In this document: positions 1-5,312 of the stretch, one piece after another
Numbering within the stretch: position 1 is the first letter of the stretch
How the letters are laid out: the number at the start of each line of letters is the position of its first letter
IMG/VR virus record: IMGVR_UViG_3300022858_000140
Span: 1-32,336 of that record
Length of the DNA stretch: 32,336 nt
Origin: a virus
Reading direction: 5' to 3' (one strand)
Translations under genes and position numbers: made by a program
The notes under the pieces: model-generated
What the model saw: the letters and a program-made list of their open reading frames with translations, nothing else
What the model was told of the DNA's origin: nothing
Databases searched by the model: none

Positions 1-65
1 TAGCAGGAATTGCAGGAATTGCAGGAATTGCAGTTAATTAAATTGTTTGAATTTTTATTTTCCAT
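1..65 (-). CDS. Partial Cys-Asn-Ser repeat protein, runs off left edge
   Basis: An ATG at 65-63 opens a frame that is still open at base 1, so only the first 21 residues are visible. After a polar start (MENKNSNNLIN) it becomes a run of Cys-Asn-Ser triplets, so a cysteine recurs every third residue. The repeat is encoded by a 9-bp tandem DNA unit. The start is preceded by AACTAAATTT, the A/T-rich leader type seen at other starts here. Function is unknown. Regular cysteines suggest metal binding or a cross-linked solenoid, but that is inference. It would be the last gene of the replication operon in this window. It could also be non-coding repeat DNA at a contig end. Confidence 0.4.
   Translation of the reverse strand, partial: MENKNSNNLINCNSCNSCNSC
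3..33. repeat. 9-bp tandem repeat (GCAGGAATT)
   Basis: Three perfect copies of GCAGGAATT at 3-11, 12-20 and 21-29 are followed by a partial copy (GCAG, 30-33). The array begins at the very edge of the window, so its true length is unknown. On the minus strand it encodes the Cys-Asn-Ser repeat of the partial gene. Confidence 0.85.
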
Positions 66-123
66 AAATTTAGTTCTTATGTTTTAAGTAAATTATTTCG
101 TAGGTTGTCATAGGGGTATTTTT

Positions 124-567
124 TTAATTTCCAAATAAATTTGTCTGCACACGCTCTCTAGCATATTCAGACCTTTGTTTATAAGCTGTTTCGTCTATGT
201 CAAAAATAAATGCTTTGGTTCTCTTGCCGGGATGTGTTGCCCAGGCCTCGTGCTCGTCTGATAGTATTTTACTATTCATCATTGCAACCGGTGTCTTTAC
301 TCCAACCTCTCCGTGTATAAATTTTATTCCTGTTGTTGTTGGAACCCAACCCTCCGGGATGTGTTTTGCTAGGTCAAAGTATTGTAGGTGACAAAAGTTC
401 GTAAATTGGCTTGTTGATAAATTTAGATCTCCAAGGGCAACCGCGCTTCTTGTTATTTCATACTTATCAACCAATTTTCTTAGTGATTTTATTTTTCCTA
501 CATTTAATGAAAATGTATAGGCTGTGTCTTGATGTCCGCAGTGATCACATGTTTTTGAATACTTCAT
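124..567 (-). CDS. Conserved-type phage protein with N-terminal CxxC, function unknown
   Basis: A 147-residue protein encoded directly after the DnaD-like gene. It opens with CDHCGHQ (Cys7, Cys10), half of a possible zinc knuckle. There is no clear second Cys pair, although His residues follow. The middle is a soluble alpha/beta-looking region containing LSTSQFTNFCHLQYFDL and GWVPTTTGIKFIHGE. In my recollection this type of protein recurs beside replication genes in environmental phages without an assigned role. The C-terminus is charged and helical. No catalytic motif is recognisable. Its place in the operon, 11 bp after the replication gene, suggests a DNA-metabolism accessory, but that is inference only. 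Confidence 0.75.
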   Translation of the reverse strand: MKYSKTCDHCGHQDTAYTFSLNVGKIKSLRKLVDKYEITRSAVALGDLNLSTSQFTNFCHLQYFDLAKHIPEGWVPTTTGIKFIHGEVGVKTPVAMMNSKILSDEHEAWATHPGKRTKAFIFDIDETAYKQRSEYARERVQTNLFGN

Positions 568-578
568 TTGATTATTTA

Positions 579-1229
579 TTACTCTTTAATTCCATGATCG
601 GCCATTAATTCATCTACTGTTCTATAACTTGGCCCGGTGTCTGCTTTTTTTATTTCATCTTGGCTTCTACTCTCCCAGGTTCTAACACACGCCTTCCAAT
701 CCTTCATTTTGTTTTTTCCAACCATCCATCCCTTTGACTGATAAAAGTCTATAAAGTTTTGAGGGTTAATCGTGTTTTTTCGTTCTTGACAATAGTTTTT
801 AATTTCTTCTAGAGAGGGAGGGGTGAAAGCCCCTCTCTTATTAACTATACTAACCTTATCTAATCTAACCTGTGGTGACAAATTGTTAACATTTTCAGTA
901 TATGCCTTATTTTTATTGAAGGTTAGAGATTTTTTCTGATTAATATAAACAGTTTCTTGATAAAAATCTTTTCTTATAAGATTGTTGATTTTCCAATGCT
1001 TAATTACTATAACTCCATTTTCAAATGTTAAAACAAATCTTTTAGCAATTAATAATTTTAAGTCATCACTACTTGATCCTATCATTCTCATTATTTTCTT
1101 AGGATTAACAAATCCATCATCGTCTGAGTACATTCCTAAGTGAAAATATAAGGCTTGAGTTGAGAGTGGCATATCTAAGAATGCATCACTCGATACTATT
1201 TTTAAACTGAACATGCGACGTTGGGCCAT
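579..1229 (-). CDS. DnaD-like / phage replication organizer protein
   Basis: A 216-residue protein that probably binds DNA or recruits the host helicase at the phage origin. The N-terminal ~85 residues (SSDAFLDMPLSTQALYFHLGM, then SDDDGFVNPKKIMRMI) match the winged-helix pattern of phage replisome-organizer/DnaD-N proteins. A C-terminal segment around 135-190 (PSLEEIKNYCQE, FIDFYQSKGWMVGKNKMKDWKACVRTW) resembles the short C-terminal domain of DnaD-like phage initiators. A lysine/asparagine-rich linker joins the two. It is the first protein gene after the promoter at 1486-1514, and its transcript would begin with the structured RNA at 1254-1461. No helicase or polymerase gene is present in the window, so host functions are presumably used. 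The family assignment comes from motif reading only. Confidence 0.75.
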   Translation of the reverse strand: MAQRRMFSLKIVSSDAFLDMPLSTQALYFHLGMYSDDDGFVNPKKIMRMIGSSSDDLKLLIAKRFVLTFENGVIVIKHWKINNLIRKDFYQETVYINQKKSLTFNKNKAYTENVNNLSPQVRLDKVSIVNKRGAFTPPSLEEIKNYCQERKNTINPQNFIDFYQSKGWMVGKNKMKDWKACVRTWESRSQDEIKKADTGPSYRTVDELMADHGIKE

Positions 1230-1253
1230 AGATTTAATTATTATTTATTAAGG

Positions 1254-1461
1254 CCAGCGAGCAAAGGACTTCCACCCTCACACGGTACTTCTGGGTTGTC
1301 ATCTCTACCTTCGCTTAACCTAGGTCTACCCCTGCAGGCCGGTAGAGCCTAGACGTTGGTGAACGATGCTAACTAGCCGTTTTATGGGTCATAGTGACTT
1401 GAATTGGCTCCCCGTTGTGTACCTTATCTTATTAGCGTCTTTACGATTCCGCCATCGCTGG
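1254..1461 (-). ncRNA. Candidate structured RNA with tRNA-Leu-like ends (leader of replication operon)
   Basis: The 341 bases between the DnaD-like gene and SSB hold no convincing ORF but much secondary structure on the minus strand. A 7-bp perfect terminal helix joins 1455-1461 (CCAGCGA) with 1254-1260 (TCGCTGG). Directly stacked on it, 1308-1314 (GCGAAGG) pairs with 1261-1267 (CCTTTGC). Inside are a long hairpin at 1320-1352 (11 bp, one bulge), one at 1362-1381 (AACG...CGTT) and a small one at 1388-1398. After the 5' strand of the terminal helix comes TGGCGGAATCGTAAAGACGC, close to the D-arm of tRNA-Leu. Near the 3' end, GTGAGGGTGGAAGTCC resembles a T-arm. A promoter ends about 18 bp upstream. 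The RNA could be a free ncRNA or a cis-acting leader. No known class was recognised. Confidence 0.5.
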
Positions 1462-1485
1462 GATTAATAAACAATTCTTAGTTTC

Positions 1486-1514
1486 ATTATACCAACCCGT
1501 CGTTATCCCTGCAA
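1486..1514 (-). promoter_or_regulatory. Sigma70-type promoter for structured RNA and replication genes
   Basis: Reading the minus strand, a perfect -10 TATAAT (1486-1491) is preceded by TGG, giving an extended -10. It lies 17 bp from a weak -35, TTGCAG (1509-1514). The predicted start near 1479 lies about 18 nt before the terminal helix of the structured RNA. The spacer contains the block shared with the promoter at 3950-3978. Confidence 0.65.
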
Positions 1515-1532
1515 GTCGATTACAGGGATAAC
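1502..1532. promoter_or_regulatory. Inverted repeat overlapping -35: likely operator
   Basis: A perfect 10-bp inverted repeat (GTTATCCCTG at 1502-1511, CAGGGATAAC at 1523-1532) with an 11-bp centre overlaps the -35 box. No T-tract follows in either direction, so it is not a standard terminator. Its position fits a repressor or activator site; a cruciform or origin element is also possible. Confidence 0.55.
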
Positions 1533-1536
1533 ATGT

Positions 1537-1570
1537 GGGTATCTTTACCTTTCTAATTTAGTCTATACCC
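1537..1570. other. Inverted repeat directly after SSB stop codon
   Basis: GGGTAT (1537-1542) and ATACCC (1565-1570) form a 6-bp inverted repeat immediately past the SSB gene. On the minus transcript it would be a weak hairpin with a 22-nt loop and no U-tract. Possible roles are mRNA 3'-end protection or a second regulatory site next to the operator; the evidence is slight. Confidence 0.3.
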
Positions 1571-2005
1571 TTAAAATGGTATATTCTCAATCTGAATTTC
1601 GTCTTGAGCTGCTTGTTGAGGAGGTGGCATCACGTCTGTTTGTGACATTCTCTGTTCTTCGTGTTGCTCGTTTCCGTTATCTCTCTTTGATCCGAACCTT
1701 ACGTTTTCTGCTACAATTTCAGTCTTATATTTCTTTACTCCGTCAGTCTCCCAGCTATTTGTTTTCAATCTTCCCTCTACTAGCATTTCGCTACCTTTTG
1801 TCATATACTGAGCCACTGTGTCTGCCATTTTTCCGAAGATAACAATGTTATGGTATTCAACTTCTGTCTGCTTTTGGCCTTCGTTATTTTTCCAGGTTCG
1901 GTTTGTCGCAATTGCTAGGTTACAAACATTTCCGCCACTTGGCATCGATTTTAGTTCCGGGTCGCGAGTTAAATTTCCCACGACGATTGCTTTGTTATAA
2001 TCCAT
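1571..2005 (-). CDS. ssb: Single-stranded DNA-binding protein
   Basis: This 144-residue OB-fold protein coats single-stranded DNA during phage replication and recombination. It begins MDYNKAIVVGNLTRDPELK, the classic SSB first strand. It continues with YHNIVIFGKMADTVAQYM, GSEMLVEGRLKTNSWE and KYKTEIVAENVRFG, all typical of bacterial-type SSB. A Gln/Pro-rich linker leads to an acidic hydrophobic tip ending ENIPF, the partner-binding tail. I chose the ATG at 2005 rather than a TTG at 2023 because GGTAAAAATATG matches the start context used across this genome and the protein then starts like other SSBs. It follows the nuclease gene by only 4 bp, so the pair is probably translated from the same mRNA. 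Confidence 0.93.
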   Translation of the reverse strand: MDYNKAIVVGNLTRDPELKSMPSGGNVCNLAIATNRTWKNNEGQKQTEVEYHNIVIFGKMADTVAQYMTKGSEMLVEGRLKTNSWETDGVKKYKTEIVAENVRFGSKRDNGNEQHEEQRMSQTDVMPPPQQAAQDEIQIENIPF

Positions 2006-2009
2006 ATTT

Positions 2010-2801
2010 TTACCAAGCTCCAATTAATTTATTATATTTCTTCAAGTTGTGCTTTGTGGCCACCAGCGCTTCAAATGTGCTGACTGCTTCTTTTAGGTTA
2101 GTTACGTCTATTGCATCGAAGTTACCGTCTTCCTTGTTGAAGTGAAGTATCTTTGCTCCGGTTAGCTGTAGTTCCTTGTGTTCTTCGTTCCACATTTTAA
2201 GATATCCGGCTGCTTGGTAGTGGTGTTCAGAGTATACTCCTTTTGATGTCTTGTAGTCGATCAGGACGTGCTCGCCATTTACTGATGCTACCGCGTCGGC
2301 TGTTCCTACTACCTTTAGCTTCTTCGAGTACACAAGGCCCTCTGTGGCGTGAAAATGCACCTCGTTGGCGTTAAACCACTCTAGGAAGGCACTTATACCC
2401 TGTAGCACCTGTTCTGGCCATTCTGAGTCAATTTCAGGCGCCTCGGTGCCATCCATAACGCTCTTTGCGAACCTTTCAGCGTAATCGTGTACCATACTTC
2501 CATTTGTCGCAGCTTCTTCTTTTTTCTGATTATGTTTTTTCTTGGCCTCTTCGATGATTGGTTCTAGTTCTTCAAGCGTGAATTTCTGCCCGGCTCTGTC
2601 TTCAAGATATTGTTTAATGTGTCCGATATCCATGTTGACTGCCCATCCGATCAATGCTGGCTTGTCTAGTATTCCTGTTACTGCTGTTACTGAGATTAAG
2701 AATGTTTTTTCTCCTTGAAGTTTATACCTATGTGAGTTTGGGTAAAAGTCGATTTTTACTCTTCCGTTGTATAGTTTATGAGTTGTTTTTTCAGCTGGCA
2801 T
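2010..2801 (-). CDS. PD-(D/E)XK (RecB/Cas4-like) nuclease
   Basis: A 263-residue nuclease of the PD-(D/E)XK superfamily. Numbered from the ATG at 2801, the active site is visible as GTAD (Asp169), IDYKTS (Asp182, Lys184) and HYQAAGY (Gln196), with an upstream His105. This order matches phage-type RecB-family exonucleases. The likely role is resecting DNA ends so that an annealing or recombinase protein can act. The start at 2801 overlaps the last 11 bases of the ATPase gene, which suggests translational coupling. An upstream in-frame start at 2891 would lengthen the overlap to about 100 bp and add a basic, non-conserved-looking tail, so I rejected it. With the ATPase and SSB it makes a compact recombination module. 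Confidence 0.85.
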   Translation of the reverse strand: MPAEKTTHKLYNGRVKIDFYPNSHRYKLQGEKTFLISVTAVTGILDKPALIGWAVNMDIGHIKQYLEDRAGQKFTLEELEPIIEEAKKKHNQKKEEAATNGSMVHDYAERFAKSVMDGTEAPEIDSEWPEQVLQGISAFLEWFNANEVHFHATEGLVYSKKLKVVGTADAVASVNGEHVLIDYKTSKGVYSEHHYQAAGYLKMWNEEHKELQLTGAKILHFNKEDGNFDAIDVTNLKEAVSTFEALVATKHNLKKYNKLIGAW

Positions 2802-3651
2802 TTTGTTTTGCTCCTTTTTTGGCTGCCTTCTGTGATAGTTTTTTAGCTTTGTCTGCTGTTGCTGGCTTCTTAGGTTCAGTTTTTGGATCATCTTTCATTG
2901 AATCATTCATTAATGCTTGAGTGCTACTCCATTTATAAACTTTGTTTCCTTGGCAGGCATCTACTATTTTTGTGAAGTCCGGCTCGATTATTCTTCCAAG
3001 TTGTCCGGTTCTATCTTTGGCCGTGTATTTATCGTTGCTTGGATCTACAATTATGACTCTTTTGGTTACTCCTTCATCTTGTATCATTGTCATGTATCCT
3101 ACTACATCTACCATTGTGACTAAGTCGTCTGATAACTTAGTTTCAATCTTTGGCCTCTTAATCATTCTGTCTTCGTCTGATTTTTCTTCTATGTGAGCTA
3201 TCAAGATGATGTGCTTGCCTGAATCTCTTAATACCTTGATATAATCTCGCATTGTTTTCTTTAACCATCCCCATCCGGCCATTGTTGGTGATCCATCTTT
3301 TTGAACCAGTTTGCTGTCGCTCAAGGCTACCATGTAGCGCTTTAGCTTATCCATCAGCTCCCCGATTGGGTCAATGATAATTGTGTCGTGAGTTTCTCCT
3401 TTAGCTACGTCTAGAACTCCCTTCATCTCGCTCCATGTTTTCACTTGGGCCACGTCTACTTTGATTCCTCTTAGGCCAAAGTATTTGGCTCCGCCTTCGC
3501 AATCAATTATCAATGGCTTTGGCGCGGTGCTTGCAAATGTTGTTTTGCCAACTCCACCTTCTCCATAAACTAGCATGACGAGTGATGGTTTGACTTGTGA
3601 TTCAGCCGTGTTGTGAATTTGTAGTCCGGCTGGTTTTGTTGCTTCTGTCAT
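2791..3651 (-). CDS. Sak4-like RecA-fold ATPase (AAA_24 type)
   Basis: A 286-residue P-loop ATPase. Walker A is GEGGVGKTT (about residues 30-38) and Walker B is DTIIIDPIGE with Asp94. HIILIAHIEEK follows, as in single-domain RecA-like phage ATPases of the Sak4/AAA_24 group. These proteins assist single-strand annealing and recombination together with SSB. The C-terminal ~40 residues are Lys/Ala-rich (TADKAKKLSQKAAKKG) and probably disordered or nucleic-acid binding. The gene lies between the 55-residue membrane protein and the nuclease, with short or overlapping junctions, under the promoter at 3950-3978. Related phage proteins are sometimes annotated simply as nucleotide-binding protein; the exact subfamily is my inference. 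Confidence 0.85.
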   Translation of the reverse strand: MTEATKPAGLQIHNTAESQVKPSLVMLVYGEGGVGKTTFASTAPKPLIIDCEGGAKYFGLRGIKVDVAQVKTWSEMKGVLDVAKGETHDTIIIDPIGELMDKLKRYMVALSDSKLVQKDGSPTMAGWGWLKKTMRDYIKVLRDSGKHIILIAHIEEKSDEDRMIKRPKIETKLSDDLVTMVDVVGYMTMIQDEGVTKRVIIVDPSNDKYTAKDRTGQLGRIIEPDFTKIVDACQGNKVYKWSSTQALMNDSMKDDPKTEPKKPATADKAKKLSQKAAKKGAKQNAS

Positions 3652-3657
3652 TTTGAT

Positions 3658-3825
3658 TTAAGTTAATAATTTAAGTATGAATTGTGCTTGAGCATACCAA
3701 AACGGCGCCCAGTTTCCTGTGCGCCCTTCGATAGCTATTTGAGCTAGGCCGATCATTACGATTGTTAGGTCTAGCGTTATTAGTACCAAGAGCGCTGTGA
3801 GAATGTTTTTTGTTACTTTCCTCAT
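3658..3825 (-). CDS. Small membrane protein, first gene of early operon
   Basis: A 55-residue ORF starting with ATG at 3825 and ending 6 bp before the ATPase start. It begins MRKVTKN, then has a long hydrophobic stretch (ILTALLVLITLDLTIVMIGLA, about residues 8-28) consistent with one membrane helix. A short amphipathic tail containing GRTGNWAPFWYAQAQ follows. It is the first frame after the consensus promoter, with a leader of about 120 nt. The role is unknown; early phage membrane peptides often alter the host or affect superinfection, but nothing in the sequence proves this. Tight spacing to the ATPase and the clear N-positive/hydrophobic design support it being real. Confidence 0.6.
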   Translation of the reverse strand: MRKVTKNILTALLVLITLDLTIVMIGLAQIAIEGRTGNWAPFWYAQAQFILKLLT

Positions 3826-3949
3826 GGTTGTTTCGTTTAGTTTGTTAATTTCTCAGTTGTAATGTTCGACCTTTAGGAGCAGTGGTGTTTTACTTGGCTC
3901 AAGGTTTTATTCCTTTTTTGCCTTTCTGAACTCTTACTCCTTGCTATTT

Positions 3950-3978
3950 AGTATATACCAACGGGTCGCTATTGTCAA
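3950..3978 (-). promoter_or_regulatory. Consensus sigma70 promoter of early recombination operon
   Basis: On the minus strand TTGACA (3973-3978), a 17-bp spacer and TATACT (3950-3955) form a near-perfect sigma70 promoter just past the HNH stop codon. The spacer carries ATAGCGACCCGTTGG, closely matching the promoter at 1486-1514. The predicted transcript begins near 3943 and has a leader of about 120 nt before the membrane-peptide gene. Confidence 0.8.
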
Positions 3979-3980
3979 GC

Positions 3981-4472
3981 TTACTTATCCCCAGCTTTAC
4001 TTTTTCTCATTTTATCTCTGTATCCAGGCAAATTTAAGTGACATTTATGACATAATGTTACCATATTCTCTGCCTCTGTTAATAAATTATCTATTTGTCT
4101 TGTTTTCAACGAGTCTTCATCTAAATGATGAACATCAAATCTCCTTTCTCCTTTATTCCAGATTCTTCCACAAATTTGACAGGTATATTTATCCCTAATT
4201 CTAATGAGTTCCCTATATTGATCTCTACTGCATGATTTTATATTTGTAATTTTATATAAATCTCCATCTGGTAGATTTTTAAAAATCACTTCTTTAATCT
4301 TTTTTAATTTAATTTCTGATTTATTTGATACCCTCTTAAAATACCCAGGAGATTTATATCCACTTAAAATCTGATGAATACGTTGTCTAGAAATACCAAA
4401 TAATTTGCCTATTTTAGCATAAGACATTCTGTTATCTTTAAGTCGTTTAATTTGTTCAAATCTTGTTTCCAT
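3981..4472 (-). CDS. HNH endonuclease with N-terminal helix-turn-helix (homing-type)
   Basis: A 163-residue protein combining DNA binding and cleavage. Residues ~17-37 (SYAKIGKLFGISRQRIHQIL) form a helix-turn-helix. The C-terminal half is a zinc-stabilised HNH domain: CQICG (Cys98, Cys101), DVHHLDED (His115/His116), ENMVTLCHKCH (Cys141, Cys144). This layout is common in free-standing phage HNH endonucleases that spread by cutting sibling genomes. The gene is visibly more AT-rich than its neighbours, has its own promoter and operator, and sits exactly between the late-operon terminator and the early promoter, all of which suit an inserted mobile gene. The helix-turn-helix could also let it bind its own operator. 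A packaging-linked HNH role is less likely because it lies far from the terminase genes. Confidence 0.85.
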   Translation of the reverse strand: METRFEQIKRLKDNRMSYAKIGKLFGISRQRIHQILSGYKSPGYFKRVSNKSEIKLKKIKEVIFKNLPDGDLYKITNIKSCSRDQYRELIRIRDKYTCQICGRIWNKGERRFDVHHLDEDSLKTRQIDNLLTEAENMVTLCHKCHLNLPGYRDKMRKSKAGDK

Positions 4473-4478
4473 AATTGT

Positions 4479-4507
4479 ATTTTAATCTAATCATTGACGT
4501 TTGTCAA
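4479..4507 (-). promoter_or_regulatory. Promoter with palindromic operator for the HNH gene, probably leaderless
   Basis: TTGACA (4502-4507), a 17-bp spacer and TAAAAT (4479-4484) read toward the HNH gene. The expected start falls on or within a base or two of the ATG at 4472, implying a leaderless mRNA. The palindrome TTGAC-GTTT-GTCAA (4494-4507) covers the -35 box, a natural operator for repression. Confidence 0.7.
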
Positions 4508-4514
4508 GGGATAT

Positions 4515-4551
4515 AAAAAACCCCTTAATATCTACATTAAAAGAGGTTTTT
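4515..4551 (-). terminator. Rho-independent terminator ending the late/lysis operon
   Basis: On the minus strand AAAAACCTCTT and AAGGGGTTTTT form an 11-bp stem (one U-G pair) around a 14-15-nt loop, ending in a run of Ts just after the RlpA-like gene. On the plus strand the same stem has a C-A mismatch, so it should work mainly for the minus operon. Confidence 0.85.
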
Positions 4552-4559
4552 ATTTTGTA

Positions 4560-5042
4560 TTATTTAATCTCCTGAATGGTGACTGTTATCAGTCCCCAGT
4601 CTAGCGGAGCTAATTGTTGGAATGCATGACTGCTTAAATCTATTGCTCTGCCGGTTGATATCTCCGGGCCATAGTCGTTGACTCTACAAATTACAGAGTT
4701 GTCTAGATTGTTTTTCTGATAGCTTACTTTTAGCATTGATCCTCTAGGATAGTCCCGGCTAGCACATGTGTCTGTTCGCTGGCTGTAGCATGGCTCACGA
4801 TCTAGTATGCATTTTTGATTCTCATATCCTAGTGAATAATCATACCATGATGCTATTAATTGTTCGCAGTATGGTTTTTCTTCGCTATAAAGTTTTTCTG
4901 ATTCAATGTTACTGTCTTTTGTTTGTTCAGCATTGTCGCTCGTCTTGCTGATTCCATAGCTAGATACTATTAAGATTATAAGCATTAACCAAATAATAAC
5001 AGAATAACGCTTTAATCTTTTAGTGAAGTTTGTTAATTTCAT
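4560..5042 (-). CDS. RlpA-like double-psi beta-barrel protein, membrane-anchored
   Basis: A 160-residue protein with a basic N-terminus and one hydrophobic helix (about residues 13-30, SVIIWLMLIILIVSSYGI), so it is a signal anchor or uncleaved signal. A double-psi beta-barrel follows: ASWYDYSL (start of the RlpA fold), TDTCASRDYPRGSMLKV, VICRVNDYGP and the hallmark TGRAIDLSSHAFQQL, containing the Asp of RlpA/MltA-type lytic transglycosylases. Four or more Cys may form disulfides outside the cytoplasm. It is the last gene of the lysis cassette, after endopeptidase and holin and before the terminator. The expected role is peptidoglycan cleavage or disruption at the envelope during lysis. RlpA itself is a bacterial septal enzyme acting on denuded glycan; a phage copy in this position is unusual. 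Confidence 0.8.
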   Translation of the reverse strand: MKLTNFTKRLKRYSVIIWLMLIILIVSSYGISKTSDNAEQTKDSNIESEKLYSEEKPYCEQLIASWYDYSLGYENQKCILDREPCYSQRTDTCASRDYPRGSMLKVSYQKNNLDNSVICRVNDYGPEISTGRAIDLSSHAFQQLAPLDWGLITVTIQEIK

Positions 5043-5043
5043 A

Positions 5044-5292
5044 TTAATTACCTATTAATGATTTACTTCCTGACCAAAGTCCTGATGCTGCAAGGCCGAC
5101 TATAAGTCCTTGAGCGATTGTTGCCTGCCAACTTAGTTCCGGTAGTAATGCAATTAATCCAATACCAATCACTAGAGATGCAAGTGGAGCAAATTTTGAA
5201 GGAAGTTTTAAGGCCTTGATGACCTGGACCAGTCCTAGAGCAACAGGGATGGCTGCAACTACTAGTGGGCTGAATGCAAATAATGTTTCCAT
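5044..5292 (-). CDS. Holin
   Basis: An 82-residue, almost wholly hydrophobic protein with two to three membrane helices: residues ~5-25 (FAFSPLVVAAIPVALGLVQV), ~34-50 (FAPLASLVIGIGLIALL) and ~57-75 (ATIAQGLIVGLAASGLW). It ends in a short polar tail. Size, composition and position directly after the endopeptidase gene and 1 bp before the RlpA-like gene fit a small phage holin that permeabilises the inner membrane and times lysis. No dual-start motif is evident. The family was not identified by search, but the role is well supported by context. Confidence 0.82.
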   Translation of the reverse strand: METLFAFSPLVVAAIPVALGLVQVIKALKLPSKFAPLASLVIGIGLIALLPELSWQATIAQGLIVGLAASGLWSGSKSLIGN

Positions 5293-5312
5293 GTGTTTTT
5301 ATTATTAATTTA

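Noticed and set aside
70-111. 13-codon minus-strand ORF between the 147-residue gene and the Cys repeat gene
   Set aside because: Too short and without special start signal; cannot be separated from chance.
1254-1461. Group I intron-containing tRNA-Leu or tmRNA
   Set aside because: Ends resemble tRNA-Leu, but after removing about 85 nt of tRNA only ~120 nt remain, too little for a group I intron. The conserved core segments and a splice-restored anticodon arm are not seen. tmRNA hallmarks (5' tRNA-like start sequence, tag ORF) are also missing.
1523-1540. I-SceI-like site (AGGGATAACA)
   Set aside because: Only the first part of the 18-bp site matches; the match is explained by the inverted repeat, and no LAGLIDADG gene is present.
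3826-3949. Leader ORF or AAGGAG-led micro-gene in the early-operon leader
   Set aside because: An SD-like AAGGAG occurs but no suitably spaced ATG follows; only weak hairpins are seen.
4515-4551. Terminator serving the plus strand
   Set aside because: No convincing plus-strand gene ends here, and the plus-strand stem contains a mismatch absent (as a wobble pair) on the minus strand.
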